The position numbers were made by a program, and so were the translations under genes. From assembly GCF_003670275.1 (NCBI RefSeq), contig NZ_QXJF01000001.1, forward strand, positions 1 through 64,000: a stretch of DNA of 64,000 bases, in the 5' to 3' direction. Below the pieces are notes generated by a model. It did not search any database. It was not told the DNA's origin and worked only from the letters and a program-made list of their open reading frames with translations. Positions 26,004-37,081 of the stretch are shown here, piece after piece (the first letter of the stretch is position 1; every line of letters starts with the position of its first letter). The DNA is from Helicobacter labetoulli. Lineage in GTDB: Bacteria; Campylobacterota; Campylobacteria; Campylobacterales; Helicobacteraceae.

Positions 26004-27959
26004 TTAACTTTCCTGCATACACGCCATAAACTCTTCCTCACTCAAAGTCCTAATTCCTAGAATCTGTGCTTTCTCTAGCTTACTCCCTGCCTTTTCTCCA
26101 TAAATCACAAAATCCGTCTTCTTACTGACACTTGAGCTTATCTTTGCTCCCTTAGATTCTAGCATTTCAACAACCTCATCTCGTGGCTTATTCAATGTGC
26201 CTGTTAGCACGATACTTTTGCCATAAAAGATATGATTCTCATCAAATTTTATCTGCTCACTCTTTGGCTTAAGAATCTCAAGCAATTTAGCGATTAGCTC
26301 TTTATTTGCGTGGTTAAACTCCACAAGTGAATACGCCATCTCTTCCCCAAAGCCATCAAGACCTAGAATCTGCTGAAAATCCGCACTAAAAGTATCTCTG
26401 CCAAAGCTTTGAGCTAATCTCTTACTCGCCCCCTCACCTATATGCTCAATTCCAAGTGCGTTGATAAAACGCCATAGCTCCACACCTATAGTATTTTGTA
26501 TCGCTAAAATAAGATTTTTTGCCCTTTTTTCTTTCCAACCCTCAAGGGCTAAAAGCTGAGATTCTTCTAAAGCATAAATATCTAAAATACTTTGGATTAA
26601 GCCATTTTCAAAAAGCTGAATTACAATCTTTTCGCCTAGTCCTTCAATATTGAGTGCTTTTTTTGAAGCAAAATGGATAATAGATTCTATCACTCGTGCT
26701 TCACAGCTCAAATTTTGACATTTGATAAAAATCTCTTCAATCAATAGCTCCTGCTTACACACTGGGCAATGCGTGGGCTTTGTGATAGGGATTTGTGTGC
26801 CATCACGCAACGCACTTAAAGGCTTTATAATCTTAGGTATCACATCACCACTGCGGATAATAATCACTTCATCATTTATGCGTATGTCCTTGCGTTCAAT
26901 CTCGCTAAAATTATGCAGTGTCGCACGAGCAATCATCGCCCCTTCAATCTCCACAGGCTCTAGTTCCGCCACAGGCGTGATAATGCCCGTGCGTCCCACT
27001 TGCAAGGTAATATCTAGAATCTTAGAGCTTTTCTCCACAGCTGGAAACTTAAACGCACACGCAAAACGCGGAGATTTAATCGTCCAGCCGAGTTTTTGCT
27101 GAGATTCTATCTCATCAAGCATTATCACCATACCATCAAGCATTATGGGATAAGCATCGCGTTTTGATAAAAGGTTTTTATAAACCTGTGAAATGTCCTT
27201 GCTATCCCTACAATGTGTAAGGAAAGGCACAGGAGCAAAGCCGAACTCTGTAATTTTTTGCAACGCTTCATAAAAGCTACCAAACTCACCAAGTCCCGCT
27301 CCAATCCCCCAAGGCATAAAGCGGAGTTTGCGTTTGGCTGTGATTTTAGAATCTAGCTGCCTTAGGCTGCCAGCGGCAGCATTGCGTGGATTAGCAAAAA
27401 GACTAAGATTCTGTTCCAATCGCTCATTATTGATACGCTCAAAATCATCTTTAGCTATCACCACTTCACCGCGTATCTCAATCTCCCCTTTATAATCAAT
27501 ACTTAAAGGAATGCTTTGAATCGTCCTTGCATTGCTCGTTACAAGCTCACCCATAATGCCATCGCCCCTTGTAGTTGCACTCACTAAGATTCCATCACGA
27601 TACAACAAGTTGAGACTTGCCCCATCAAATTTTGGCGAACAAGTAAAACTCGCTTGTGGGTGGCTTTTATATATCCTCTCACACCACTCTTGCATTTGCG
27701 TTTCATCAAAGACATCTTCTAAACTCCACATACGCTCTATATGGGAATTTTTACTAAAAGATTCTAAGGGCGTGTCGCCTACGCGTTGAGTTGGGGACTT
27801 TGGGCTAATAAGTGTTGGGTTTTGCTTTTCAAAGTTTAAGACTTGATGATATAGCTCATCATATTGGCTATCAGTGGCGATTGGGTCATCAAGCACATAA
27901 TAATGATATGCCATTTTTGTGAGTGTTTGAATATGTGTATTGTATTCTTGATGTGTCAT
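26004..27959 (-). CDS. ligA: NAD-dependent DNA ligase
   Basis: This 651-residue protein has the adenylation lysine in SPKFDGASLNLLY (KxDG motif), the NAD-binding Ia domain at the N terminus (YHYYVLDDPIATDSQYDELY), and an OB fold with RTGIITPVAELEP. A four-cysteine zinc finger (CPVCKQELLIEEIFIKCQNLSC), helix-hairpin-helix repeats and a C-terminal BRCT domain (GKSIVLTGTLNKPRDEVVEMLESKGAKISSSVSKKTDFVI) follow. It seals nicks in replication and repair. The order ligA-cheV-aspS is what I recall for HP0615-HP0617, though ligA is divergent from cheV. Confidence 0.96.
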   Translation of the reverse strand: MTHQEYNTHIQTLTKMAYHYYVLDDPIATDSQYDELYHQVLNFEKQNPTLISPKSPTQRVGDTPLESFSKNSHIERMWSLEDVFDETQMQEWCERIYKSHPQASFTCSPKFDGASLNLLYRDGILVSATTRGDGIMGELVTSNARTIQSIPLSIDYKGEIEIRGEVVIAKDDFERINNERLEQNLSLFANPRNAAAGSLRQLDSKITAKRKLRFMPWGIGAGLGEFGSFYEALQKITEFGFAPVPFLTHCRDSKDISQVYKNLLSKRDAYPIMLDGMVIMLDEIESQQKLGWTIKSPRFACAFKFPAVEKSSKILDITLQVGRTGIITPVAELEPVEIEGAMIARATLHNFSEIERKDIRINDEVIIIRSGDVIPKIIKPLSALRDGTQIPITKPTHCPVCKQELLIEEIFIKCQNLSCEARVIESIIHFASKKALNIEGLGEKIVIQLFENGLIQSILDIYALEESQLLALEGWKEKRAKNLILAIQNTIGVELWRFINALGIEHIGEGASKRLAQSFGRDTFSADFQQILGLDGFGEEMAYSLVEFNHANKELIAKLLEILKPKSEQIKFDENHIFYGKSIVLTGTLNKPRDEVVEMLESKGAKISSSVSKKTDFVIYGEKAGSKLEKAQILGIRTLSEEEFMACMQES

Positions 27960-28018
27960 AGGCGTCCCTTTAGATTCTAAGTTTAATGGGTTTTAATGCT
28001 ATTTTATGTATTTTGAGG

Positions 28019-28024
28019 TAGAAT
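28019..28024 (+). promoter_or_regulatory. Candidate -10 element for cheV
   Basis: TAGAAT lies about 58 bases before the cheV start codon in the divergent ligA-cheV gap; the overlapping TATAAC at 28025-28030 is an alternative. No -35 is evident. Confidence 0.3.
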
Positions 28025-28081
28025 TATAACACTTTCACTCAAATACTAAGTTTTGAAAATACTAAATTTTGGAGGCAGGGT

Positions 28082-29050
28082 TTGACACAGGGACAAAATG
28101 CGATTGACAAAACCACTTCGTTACACCTTAATAATGAAGTGCAGTTTTTATGCTTCACACTTGAAGAGGAAAAAGATGGCACAAATCAGCTTTATGCGAT
28201 GAATGTATTTAAAATCCGCGAGATTATTTATTATGACAACGAGCTTACAGAAACTGCTGGGGATAATAGTGGCATTATCCTAGGCTATCTTACCGTGCGT
28301 GATGAGACGATACCGCTTGTAGATATGCGACGATGGCTCTATTATAGCAAGGATAATCCCTATAGAGATTTGCGAGAATATTCGCTTAATACAGAAAAAA
28401 GCCTTGTGATTATTTGTAGCTTTTCAAATAATACCGTTGGGCTTAAGATTATGGGTGTGAAACGCATTATCCATAAAAGTTGGAATGATATTAATGTCGG
28501 CTCGGAGTTTGGCATTGATGGAGATTCAAAGATTACTGCGACAACAAAATATGATGATGGCTCTGTGATACAGATTCTTGATGTGGAGAGAATGCTTATA
28601 GAAGCCTTCCCTGCGGGTAATGCCGCAAATGAGCTTGAGATTAATGATTTGCAAAGTATTTCAAGTGATAAAATCATACTTTTGGCTGAAGATTCTAAAT
28701 CAGCTGCAAAATCCTTGCAGAAAATCATAGAAAAGCTTGAGTTAAAATATTTTAGCTTTCCTAATGGCAAGGCTTTGCTTGATTATATTCATAACCCCGG
28801 AGTGGTGGCAAATATCGGTGCTATCATTACGGATTTAGAGATGCCTGTTGTCTCTGGCTTTGAAGTGCTAAAGCGTATCAAAGAAACCCCTGCGACTTGC
28901 CATATCCCCGTGATTATCAACTCATCAATGAGTAGTGATAGCAATCATCAAATGGCGGAACGACTAAAGGCTGATGGATTTATTAGCAAATCTAACCCTA
29001 CTGAGATTGAACAAGCATTGCGTCAGATTCTCGTAGGGCTTGATTTTTAG
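28082..29050 (+). CDS. cheV: Chemotaxis coupling protein CheV
   Basis: The 322 residues have an N-terminal CheW-like domain (about 20-175), including DETIPLVDMRRWL, and a C-terminal receiver domain. The predicted phosphoacceptor Asp is in GAIITDLEMPVVSGFEVLKRIK. CheV links chemoreceptors to CheA, and its receiver can act as a phosphate sink or adaptation switch. Translation starts at TTG 28082 with GGAGG six bases upstream. Its place between ligA and aspS suggests the CheV3 paralogue of H. pylori (HP0616, from memory). Confidence 0.93.
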   Translation: MTQGQNAIDKTTSLHLNNEVQFLCFTLEEEKDGTNQLYAMNVFKIREIIYYDNELTETAGDNSGIILGYLTVRDETIPLVDMRRWLYYSKDNPYRDLREYSLNTEKSLVIICSFSNNTVGLKIMGVKRIIHKSWNDINVGSEFGIDGDSKITATTKYDDGSVIQILDVERMLIEAFPAGNAANELEINDLQSISSDKIILLAEDSKSAAKSLQKIIEKLELKYFSFPNGKALLDYIHNPGVVANIGAIITDLEMPVVSGFEVLKRIKETPATCHIPVIINSSMSSDSNHQMAERLKADGFISKSNPTEIEQALRQILVGLDF

Positions 29051-29087
29051 ATTCTATTTTATAACTTCATAATTTTAAAGGTAAAAA

Positions 29088-30824
29088 ATGTTAAGAACTC
29101 ATTTGTGCACAGAATTAGGCAAAGAAGATATTGGTAAAGAAGTTCAAGTATGCGGTTGGTGTAATACTTACCGCGACCACGGCGGCGTAATTTTTATTGA
29201 CTTGCGTGATAAAAGCGGGATTATCCAGCTTGTGTGCGACCCGAATAGTCAGGCTCATAGCATTGCTTCAAGTGTGCGTGATGAATATGTGCTTTTAGCA
29301 AAAGGTAAAATCCGTGCTCGTGGTGATGGATTAGAAAACCCAAAATTAAAAACGGGTATGATTGAAATTGTGCTTGAAAGCCTAGTGATTGAAAATAAAT
29401 CTCCAACCCCTCCAATTGCCATCGGCGATGAAAGTGTGAATGAAGAACTAAGGCTCAAATATCGTTATTTAGACTTGCGTTCACCCAAAGCGTATAATAT
29501 TTTTAAAATCCGCTCCGATGCGGCAATTGCAGCAAGAAATAGTTTGCAAAAAATGGGCTTTCTTGAAGTGGAAACACCCATTCTCACAAAAGCCACACCT
29601 GAAGGGGCAAGGGATTATCTCGTGCCTTCTCGCGTTCATTCTGGTGAGTTTTACGCCCTGCCTCAAAGCCCACAGCTTTTTAAGCAACTCCTTATGATGA
29701 GCGGCTTTGATAAATATTTTCAAATAGCTAAGTGCTTTAGAGACGAGGATTTGCGGGCAGATAGACAGCCTGAATTTACTCAAATTGACATTGAAATGAG
29801 CTTTTGTGAGCAAAATGACATTATTGCTATGGCTGAAACATTACTGCAAGATATTTTTGCAGCCTGTGGAGAGCAAATCGCCATACCTTTTATGCGTATG
29901 CCCTATACTCAAGCAATGGAATCTTATGGCAGCGATAAGCCGGATTTACGCTTTGAAATGCCGCTTGTGGAAGTTGGTGATTTGTTCTTAGATTCAAGTA
30001 ATGAGATATTTAAAAATATCGCTAAAGATTCTAAAAACAATCGCTTCAAAGCCCTTTGTGTTAAGGGTGGGGATACTTTTTTCACACGCAAAAGTCTGGG
30101 TGAAGCTGAAGAATTTGTGCGTAAATTTGGAGCTAAAGGACTTGCTTACATTCAAGTTAAAGAAAATGAGCTAAAAGGTCCGCTTGTCAAGTTTATATCA
30201 GAATCTGCAATGAATGAGCTTATCTCACGCGTAGGAGCAAAGCCAAATGATATTATATTTTTTGGTGCTGGAGCAAAAAAAGTCGTGTGGGATTATATGG
30301 GGCGTTTGAGACTTAAAATTGCCGCGGATATGAATCTTATTGATGAGAATATGCGTAAATTTTTGTGGGTGGTGGATTTCCCAATGTTTGAAAAAGAAGA
30401 TGGCAAGGTAAAAGCCCTGCACCACCCTTTCACAATGCCAAAAGATTTAGACAAAGATGATGTTGAAGAGATAGAATCTATCGCCTATGATGTGGTGCTA
30501 AATGGTATTGAACTCGGCGGTGGAAGCATTAGAATCCATAAAGATAGTATTCAAAAAAGCGTCTTTGAGCTGCTAGGCATTACACAAGAAGAAGCACAAG
30601 ATAAGTTTGGATTCTTGCTTGAAGCCCTAAGTTTTGGAGCACCACCTCACGGGGGGATTGCCATAGGTTTTGATAGGCTTATTATGCTTTTAGCCAAAAC
30701 ACAAAGTATCCGCGATGTGATAGCATTCCCAAAAACGCAAAAGGCTACCTGTCCGCTCACTCTTGCCCCAAGTGCGGTAAGTGATGAGCAGCTAAGAGAA
30801 CTTCATATCCGCCTTAAAGGCTAA
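29088..30824 (+). CDS. aspS: Aspartyl-tRNA synthetase
   Basis: This class II synthetase of 578 residues has an N-terminal anticodon-binding OB fold ([31 protein letters not shown]), motif 1 with [21 protein letters not shown], motif 2 with [25 protein letters not shown], a GAD insert domain, and motif 3 with [18 protein letters not shown]. It charges tRNA-Asp. Helicobacter enzymes of this type also charge tRNA-Asn for later amidation. Confidence 0.97.
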   Translation: MLRTHLCTELGKEDIGKEVQVCGWCNTYRDHGGVIFIDLRDKSGIIQLVCDPNSQAHSIASSVRDEYVLLAKGKIRARGDGLENPKLKTGMIEIVLESLVIENKSPTPPIAIGDESVNEELRLKYRYLDLRSPKAYNIFKIRSDAAIAARNSLQKMGFLEVETPILTKATPEGARDYLVPSRVHSGEFYALPQSPQLFKQLLMMSGFDKYFQIAKCFRDEDLRADRQPEFTQIDIEMSFCEQNDIIAMAETLLQDIFAACGEQIAIPFMRMPYTQAMESYGSDKPDLRFEMPLVEVGDLFLDSSNEIFKNIAKDSKNNRFKALCVKGGDTFFTRKSLGEAEEFVRKFGAKGLAYIQVKENELKGPLVKFISESAMNELISRVGAKPNDIIFFGAGAKKVVWDYMGRLRLKIAADMNLIDENMRKFLWVVDFPMFEKEDGKVKALHHPFTMPKDLDKDDVEEIESIAYDVVLNGIELGGGSIRIHKDSIQKSVFELLGITQEEAQDKFGFLLEALSFGAPPHGGIAIGFDRLIMLLAKTQSIRDVIAFPKTQKATCPLTLAPSAVSDEQLRELHIRLKG

Positions 30825-30860
30825 ACTTAGAATCTAACACAGAAAATATAAGGGAATGGA

Positions 30861-31359
30861 GTGGATTCTCATAACAGCATAAAAAACAAAAGAAGAATCT
30901 TTTTCCTGCCTTTTCTCTTTGTGCTTTATGCGACACTCTGCATTCTTGGCATTTTAGCTTACCGATATTTCATTACACAAATGCCACTTTTTGACCACAC
31001 TTTTTTAGAGCTTGTATCAAGGAGATTATCCTTGTTTTTATCTTTTTGTTGTGAATCTCCCCGCATTTTTTCCTATACTTTTTCCCACTTTGCAACATAA
31101 CCTTATTGTTTTTGGTCTATGCCTTGCTCTTGTTGCTGTATTTTCTTTCACAGGGCTATCTGCCAATACACCTAAACTCAATGTGTCTATCGTGCTATTT
31201 TCAAGTCTTAAAATCATCTTTGGCTTTTGCCTTGGCATTGTATTTTTTATATTTTGCATAGCATTTCAAAGCTCTATTTTTGAAAGATATGACTTCACAG
31301 GTAGAAACTATGGGATACCATTTCATAAAAGAGTTCTCTTTCAAGACTTAGGATTCTAG
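30861..31359 (+). pseudogene. Frameshifted small membrane protein gene
   Basis: A GTG start at 30861 opens a frame with one membrane helix (FFLPFLFVLYATLCILGILAYRYF) that continues naturally to about 31010, then turns into poor-quality sequence and stops at 31100. A second frame, open from 31009 to 31359, continues the hydrophobic character (PCFYLFVVNLPAFFPILF, then three more helices). Joining them gives one four- or five-helix protein of about 165 residues. A one-base shift between about 31009 and 31030 is the simplest explanation. There is no long homopolymer at the junction. The alternative of two overlapping genes is less likely because the second has no Shine-Dalgarno. Family not recognised. 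Confidence 0.6.
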
Positions 31360-31379
31360 ATTCTCACAATCTATAAAAA

Positions 31380-32351
31380 TCACGCAAATGCCATATTTTT
31401 AGCACGAGTTAGAATCTCCTTAGCCCCTTTAGCAATAAAGCTTTGTGCGAGATTTTTGCCAAGAGATTCTGCCCTGACAATTTCATCTTCCAACATAGAA
31501 TCTTCCAAACTCTCCTGCAAAATTTCTTGCCCATTTGGTAGCCCAACCATAGCCCTAAGCCTTAAAATCTCACCATCATACACCCCTTGCACGCCTATTG
31601 GCACTTGACAGCCACCCTCAAGCACACGCACAAAAGACCGCTCCGCACTCACGCACAATGCACTTTTTTTATGCGTGAGCTTTGAGACAATCTCAAAATA
31701 TGCATTATCCTTTCTCATCTCAATACCCAAAGCCCCCTGCCCCATAGCAGGTATCATAAAATCTAAAGGCACAATATGGCAAATCCCCATATCATTTTTT
31801 TTCACATCAATGCCTAGTCGCTTCACACCCGCTTGTGCCAAAATAATCGCGTCAAACACACCATTTTTGAGCTTTTCTAAACGCGTTTGTATATTCCCAC
31901 GCAAACTTAGCGTATCTAAATCCGCACGAAAGGCTTTAATCTGCATAGAGCGGCGAAGTGAAGTCGTCCCCACTCTCGCACCTTGTGGCAAAGATTCTAA
32001 ACTCTCATATTTCATACTCAAAAAACAATCCCTGCAGTCCTCACGCTCTGTAATTGCCGCCAAATCAAGCAAAGGCATAATCTCCACAGGCACATCTTTT
32101 AAACTATGCACGGCTAAATCAATCTCTTTATCCAAAAGCTTTTGTTCTAGCTCCTTTGTGAAAAGCCCCTTGCCACCGATTTTTGCCAATGGCACATCAA
32201 GAATCTTATCACCTTGCGTTTTGATAATCTTAAATTCTGAATCTAGCCCACACTCATTTTTCAAGCGAGATTTGACATATTCTGCTTGCCATAGAGCCAA
32301 TGCACTCCCGCGTGTGCCAATGATAAGTTTTTTCTCCGCAACATTTTGCAT
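31380..32351 (-). CDS. hemC: Porphobilinogen deaminase (hydroxymethylbilane synthase)
   Basis: This 323-residue protein has the N-terminal signature [29 protein letters not shown], and the dipyrromethane cofactor Cys in [11 protein letters not shown]. It assembles four porphobilinogens into hydroxymethylbilane for heme. It is the last gene of the hemA-proS-hemC run, in the order I recall for HP0237-HP0239. Confidence 0.96.
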   Translation of the reverse strand: MQNVAEKKLIIGTRGSALALWQAEYVKSRLKNECGLDSEFKIIKTQGDKILDVPLAKIGGKGLFTKELEQKLLDKEIDLAVHSLKDVPVEIMPLLDLAAITEREDCRDCFLSMKYESLESLPQGARVGTTSLRRSMQIKAFRADLDTLSLRGNIQTRLEKLKNGVFDAIILAQAGVKRLGIDVKKNDMGICHIVPLDFMIPAMGQGALGIEMRKDNAYFEIVSKLTHKKSALCVSAERSFVRVLEGGCQVPIGVQGVYDGEILRLRAMVGLPNGQEILQESLEDSMLEDEIVRAESLGKNLAQSFIAKGAKEILTRAKNMAFA

Positions 32352-32361
32352 TTTTACCCCT

Positions 32362-34131
32362 TTAGCTATTCCGCCCTAGAATCCCAAGCAGATTTTCAAG
32401 TGTATTTTCATCACATTGAAGCTCAAACTTCTCTAATCCCTTACGCTTGATAAGCTCTACTCGCCCATCATTTAGCCCTTTTCCCACAATCAATGCAAAT
32501 GAAAACCCAAGTAGCTCAAAATCCTTCATCTTCACTCCAAACCGCTCATCTCTATCATCAAGTAGCACATCTATACCCCTAGCCTTGCACTCTTCATAGA
32601 TTTTTGTAGCAAACTCATTTTGCGTATTGTCTTTAACATTTGAAATGATAATGGCTAAATCAAAGAGCTTGACCTCTTTTCCCCACACACAGCCAAGCTC
32701 ATCGCTTTTTTGCTCTAAAATTGCCGGTAAGATTCTAGATACACCAAAGCCATAACACCCCATAATCAAATCCTGAATCTTGCCATCTTTATCTAAAAAT
32801 TGTGCATTCATTGCGTGAGAATACTTTGTGCCAAGTTTAAAAATATGCCCCACTTCAATGCCTTTTGTGTAATACAGCTCACCTTGACATTTTGGACATA
32901 AATCTCCCTCTTGTGCTTTAGCAATATCCACAAAGTTAAGATTCTCAAATGTGTCTAAATCCACACCGACAAAATGATAATCTTTTTCATTGGCTCCACA
33001 AATCAGCCCTTGAGCCTCTCTCAAACTCTCATCAAAATAAATGTATTGACTTTGTGTTATATGCCCCAAGCCATAAGGTCCTATGAATCCAGCCTCTAAG
33101 CCCACTTGTGTCATCTCCTCTAACTCCGCATCTTCTAGGCTTAAAAAAGAGCTATCCACGCGATTAATGGTATTAAGCAGTTTTGTCTCTTCAATCTCAT
33201 CATCACCTCGCACAAAGCCATACACAAGCTCAAAGCTCCCATTAGCCCTTATTGCCTTTTTCACAACCGCCTTTAAGAGATAGAATCTATCCACTTTGAA
33301 AAACTCGCTTAGAGATTCTATGCTTTTAATATTTGGTGTATAGAATCTTGCAAACTCCGCCTTTGGTGGATTCTTATCATATCGTAGCTCATTTGGACGC
33401 GGGGAAACTCGCAACGCCCTTGAGCCTATCTCAACATTTGCACCATACTCGCAGTTTTTACACACAACAATCGTATCTTCCCCGCAAGGAGCCAATACCA
33501 TAAATTCCTTGCTTCCACTTCCGCCAATCGCTCCAGAATCCGCCTCCACGATTTTAAAATCCACACCTATGCGTTCTAAGATTTTTTTATAAGTTTGTTC
33601 CATTACATCAAACTCTCTATCTAAGTCCTCAAAGCTACTATGAAAACTATATCCGTCCTTCATAATAAATTCACGCCCACGCATAAGCCCAAAACGAGGA
33701 CGCACTTCATCGCGGAATTTTGTGTGAATCTGATAGAGATGAATGGGGAGTTGCTTATAGCTTTTCACACCATTTTTAGCGATAAAAGTTACCACTTCTT
33801 CGTGTGTAGGTCCTAGCACAAACTCATTATCCTTCCTATCCACAAAACGCAAAAGCTCTCGCCCATATTTCTCATATCGCCCAGATTCACGCCACAAATC
33901 CGCAGGAGTAACAAAACCCATTAGAATCTCTTGTGCACCGGTTTTATCCATCTCTTCTTTGATGATATAACGCACTTTATCAAGGAGCTTCTTTCCAAGC
34001 GGCAAAAAGTTATAAATCCCACTGCCAACTTGCTGGATAAATCCACCCCGCATAAGATATTGATGACTTTTTAGCACCGCGTCTTTTGGGGCATCTTTTA
34101 GGGTATTAACAAAAAGCTGTGAAAATCTCAT
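32362..34131 (-). CDS. proS: Prolyl-tRNA synthetase
   Basis: This bacterial-type ProRS of about 589 residues has motif 1 ([20 protein letters not shown]), motif 2 ([30 protein letters not shown]), an editing-type insertion domain in the middle, motif 3 ([16 protein letters not shown]) and a C-terminal anticodon-binding domain. The start is ATG 34131, preceded by AAAGGAAG and overlapping the hemA stop by four bases. An in-frame upstream start at 34167 lies deep in hemA and is not used here. Confidence 0.96.
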   Translation of the reverse strand: MRFSQLFVNTLKDAPKDAVLKSHQYLMRGGFIQQVGSGIYNFLPLGKKLLDKVRYIIKEEMDKTGAQEILMGFVTPADLWRESGRYEKYGRELLRFVDRKDNEFVLGPTHEEVVTFIAKNGVKSYKQLPIHLYQIHTKFRDEVRPRFGLMRGREFIMKDGYSFHSSFEDLDREFDVMEQTYKKILERIGVDFKIVEADSGAIGGSGSKEFMVLAPCGEDTIVVCKNCEYGANVEIGSRALRVSPRPNELRYDKNPPKAEFARFYTPNIKSIESLSEFFKVDRFYLLKAVVKKAIRANGSFELVYGFVRGDDEIEETKLLNTINRVDSSFLSLEDAELEEMTQVGLEAGFIGPYGLGHITQSQYIYFDESLREAQGLICGANEKDYHFVGVDLDTFENLNFVDIAKAQEGDLCPKCQGELYYTKGIEVGHIFKLGTKYSHAMNAQFLDKDGKIQDLIMGCYGFGVSRILPAILEQKSDELGCVWGKEVKLFDLAIIISNVKDNTQNEFATKIYEECKARGIDVLLDDRDERFGVKMKDFELLGFSFALIVGKGLNDGRVELIKRKGLEKFELQCDENTLENLLGILGRNS

Positions 34132-35471
34132 ATATCTTCCTTTACAATGGTGGTGTCTTTTTCGCATTTATAGTTATTTAGCATAACAATTTCATCGCCA
34201 ATATCAAACATACTCTTCATTGCTTCAATGATAGGATCTCCTTGATGGCTCTCACTTGCTTGTCGTAGCCTCATTGTGGGATTATGTAAAAAGCTATTAA
34301 ATGCCCCGTGGAGAATCTTCTCTACATTTTGACGATACTTTTCTGGTAAAAACCCTTTCTTAATCGCCCTATCAAGCTCTTTGAGTGAAGCTTCTTTAGC
34401 CAAATAACGGATATGCTTTATCACCGGCTCAACACTCAAAGTCTGCAACCAAGTAAAAAAATCTCTCGTATAAGATTCTAGAATCTTATGTGCCTCTTTG
34501 GCACTCTCATCACGCACATTTTTATGCTCATTGATAATCTCCTGCAAATCATCAACACAAAAAATTTCTAAATCCGCAACGCTCATAGATTCTATATCGC
34601 GAGGCAAGGCTAGGTCAAACCACATACGCTTGACTTGACTAGGCTTCACCATATTTGCCTTAATAATACACTCTTCTGCACTTGTCGCACTAAAAAGCAA
34701 AGTAAAATCATTTAAAATTTGAGGGAGTTTTTCAAAAGATTCTATATTTACATTTTGAGAATCCAGCTCTTTAGCAAGGCTATGGGCGTTATGCTTTGTG
34801 CGGGAAAGAAGGGTAATTTTTGCTCCAGCATTAAGCAAATGCTTGCACGCAAGGCGTCCCATTTCTCCACTACCTATAACCAATGCGTGAATGGAGCTAA
34901 GATTCTGTCCAATTTGCTTAAGCTTATGCTCTGCCATACGCACCGCTGTGGAGGCTACCGAGATGCTATGGGCTGAAATATCAGTTTTTTGTCGCACACT
35001 TGCTGCACACTTAAAAGCAAAATGCATTAAACGCGTCATATCCCTACCACACAGCCCACTATCAAAAGCAATTTTATAGGCATTTTTAAGCTGTCCTGTG
35101 ATTTGTGTCTCACCTACCACAAGGCTATCAAGACTTGAAGCCACACCAAAAATATGATAAATCGCATACTCATTTAAACGCACAATGGCATTTTGCTCTA
35201 TGAGTGTAGAATCTAAGCCTGTGTATTTTGCTAAAGTGTCGTATATGTGCGTTCTTGCTATTTTTCTATTATACATACTTACATAAATTTCAATACGATT
35301 ACAAGTGCAAAGCAAAATACTCTCGCTTATGCTTTCATTTTCATTAATCTCTTGCAAAAAAGGAAGTATTTGGGTTTGAGTGATATTTAGCTTTTCACGC
35401 ATAGCAATATCTGTATTCTTATGTGAAAAGCTTACCACCATATATTGAGTTTGTTCTTCTTGTCTTTGCAT
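34128..35471 (-). CDS. hemA: Glutamyl-tRNA reductase
   Basis: This protein of about 447 residues has the catalytic Cys in [12 protein letters not shown], the substrate segment [17 protein letters not shown], the NADPH-binding motif [16 protein letters not shown], and a C-terminal dimerisation helix. It converts glutamyl-tRNA to glutamate-1-semialdehyde, the first step of C5 heme synthesis. I prefer ATG 35471 over GTG 35477 because GAGGTGG is too close to the GTG. Confidence 0.95.
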   Translation of the reverse strand: MQRQEEQTQYMVVSFSHKNTDIAMREKLNITQTQILPFLQEINENESISESILLCTCNRIEIYVSMYNRKIARTHIYDTLAKYTGLDSTLIEQNAIVRLNEYAIYHIFGVASSLDSLVVGETQITGQLKNAYKIAFDSGLCGRDMTRLMHFAFKCAASVRQKTDISAHSISVASTAVRMAEHKLKQIGQNLSSIHALVIGSGEMGRLACKHLLNAGAKITLLSRTKHNAHSLAKELDSQNVNIESFEKLPQILNDFTLLFSATSAEECIIKANMVKPSQVKRMWFDLALPRDIESMSVADLEIFCVDDLQEIINEHKNVRDESAKEAHKILESYTRDFFTWLQTLSVEPVIKHIRYLAKEASLKELDRAIKKGFLPEKYRQNVEKILHGAFNSFLHNPTMRLRQASESHQGDPIIEAMKSMFDIGDEIVMLNNYKCEKDTTIVKEDI

Positions 35472-35479
35472 ATCCACCT

Positions 35480-36391
35480 CTAAAATGTCCGCTCAACCAT
35501 CTGCGTGATAATTTCTTGTAATTTTGCATTATTTTCATTAGCCACAGCCATAAGGGCTTTGTTGGCAAATATTTTTGCTTCATCTATACTTTGGGAAATG
35601 ATATTGTGCTTTTGCATTTGCACTCTTATCCAAACCTCCTCTTCCTCGCTTAGCTCCTTTGCCCAAAGATTACGGATATGCTCACGCCCATTTTCATCTA
35701 GCTTTTCATACATAAGCATAAGGGGTAGGGTTATCTTACCTTCTTTAAAATCACTCATTGCGGGCTTGCCAAGTGTTTTTGAATCCTGTGTAAAGTCCAA
35801 AATATCATCAATAATTTGAAAAGCTATGCCAAGATTTTCACCATAGATTCTGTATATATTTTTATTTAGCCCTTTGAGTATTGCTCCACACTCTGCTGCA
35901 GCGACAATAAGAGCAGCAGTTTTATTCGCACACATTTTAATATAGGCTTGTTTATCAATATGGAATCTTGAAGCAAGTGAAACATCTTCAATCTCGCCAA
36001 TGGATAGTCTCACCACCGCTGAAGACACACTTTGGGCTAATCGCACATCAAGACAACTTAATTCATAAAATGCCTTAGAATACAGCACATCGCCCAACAT
36101 AATGGCGTTTTTATTTCCAAAAAGAGCGTTGATTGATGGCTTTTGACGCCGTGTTTGTGCCTCATCAATCACATCATCGTGCAAAAGAGATGCACTTTGA
36201 ATCATCTCAATCATCGCACATACCCTTAAGGCATCTTCACTCACACCACTAATAGCAAGTAAAAGCTTGCTTCTTAGCATCTTACCTTGGCTAAGATGGG
36301 AGCTAAGATTTAGCACTTCATCATTACCGCACTCTTTGATATACATATCAATATGTGCCTTAATCCGCTCTAATGCAAATTCCAAACTCAT
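35480..36391 (-). CDS. ispB: Polyprenyl diphosphate synthase (octaprenyl-type)
   Basis: This all-helical prenyltransferase of about 303 residues has both aspartate-rich motifs: LLHDDVIDEAQTRRQKPS near residue 80 and IIDDILDFTQD near residue 210. It makes the long isoprenoid tail, which in this organism would go to menaquinone through the UbiA-type enzyme at 58471-59367. The ATG overlaps the stop of the previous gene (ATGA). Confidence 0.92.
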   Translation of the reverse strand: MSLEFALERIKAHIDMYIKECGNDEVLNLSSHLSQGKMLRSKLLLAISGVSEDALRVCAMIEMIQSASLLHDDVIDEAQTRRQKPSINALFGNKNAIMLGDVLYSKAFYELSCLDVRLAQSVSSAVVRLSIGEIEDVSLASRFHIDKQAYIKMCANKTAALIVAAAECGAILKGLNKNIYRIYGENLGIAFQIIDDILDFTQDSKTLGKPAMSDFKEGKITLPLMLMYEKLDENGREHIRNLWAKELSEEEEVWIRVQMQKHNIISQSIDEAKIFANKALMAVANENNAKLQEIITQMVERTF

Positions 36392-36816
36392 CAATCCACC
36401 CCTTGCGAGAGATTTTCATCAAGCACAGAGACGCCAAACCCCTCGATATATAGCTTCAAATGTGCTTTCTTATCAGCAAAATCTTTAAAATATAAGAGTA
36501 GTTGCGGGTCATCTTTTAGCGTATTGTCCCCTCTACTAAGGGGAAGCTTAAAGGCGTTGCGTTGATAGTCCTGATACAGCACAACTTGATGATTAAACTT
36601 ATCATAACGGATATACAGCACAAGTCCTTGATTTTTAAATAATGTCCAGCGAAACTCTAGCTTTTTTTGCACATTGCCCAAATCAAAATGTGCAGTATAG
36701 ACCTGCTCTTTTTTAAGCTCAAGGCTCTTTTCCCAACTCCATTGTGGAATCGCCCCATAAGCTTGTATCACAACAAATAGGGCATACAAGAGACATAAAA
36801 ACTTCGCTCTATTCAT
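36391..36816 (-). CDS. Exported hypothetical protein (HP0241-like position)
   Basis: A signal peptide (MNRAKFLCLLYALFVVIQAYG) is followed by about 120 residues with a strand-rich pattern (EFRWTLFKNQGLVLYIRYDKFNHQVVLYQD). No catalytic motif is evident. It is coupled by short overlaps to the genes on both sides and occupies the position of HP0241 in the conserved hem-isp block. Function unknown. Confidence 0.75.
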   Translation of the reverse strand: MNRAKFLCLLYALFVVIQAYGAIPQWSWEKSLELKKEQVYTAHFDLGNVQKKLEFRWTLFKNQGLVLYIRYDKFNHQVVLYQDYQRNAFKLPLSRGDNTLKDDPQLLLYFKDFADKKAHLKLYIEGFGVSVLDENLSQGVD

Positions 36817-37075
36817 AATTTCCCAATATATTTGCCATAGAGGTTATTGCAAGATTCTGCTTCCCACTCTCTATCTCTTCCTTATTTGCTTCATCAAAAT
36901 AATACGCCTTAAAAGCCTTATCCACATCTATATCTTTTTGTTCTAAAAGTGCCTCATACACCACTAAGCGTTCTAACAATCGCTCTAGTTCCAACCCAAC
37001 TAAAGTAGGTGAAGCATTGCAAATAATCTCTTGCCATTTTTGTAATACACTCCCCTCAAAAAACGCATCTTCCAT
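36809..37075 (-). CDS. DUF2018-family protein (HP0242-like)
   Basis: This small helical protein of 88 residues (SPTLVGLELERLLERLVVYEALLEQKDIDVDKAFKAYY) has the length, composition and gene position of H. pylori HP0242. From memory, the HP0242 structure is an intertwined, knotted helical dimer. Cellular function is not known. It overlaps the exported protein gene by eight bases. Confidence 0.78.
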   Translation of the reverse strand: MEDAFFEGSVLQKWQEIICNASPTLVGLELERLLERLVVYEALLEQKDIDVDKAFKAYYFDEANKEEIESGKQNLAITSMANILGNYE

Positions 37076-37081
37076 TCTACC

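Noticed and set aside
31675-32379. 234-codon plus-strand frame opposite hemC
   Set aside because: It is a long antisense shadow of a confidently identified gene and is Ser/Phe/Ile/Lys-rich without a domain.
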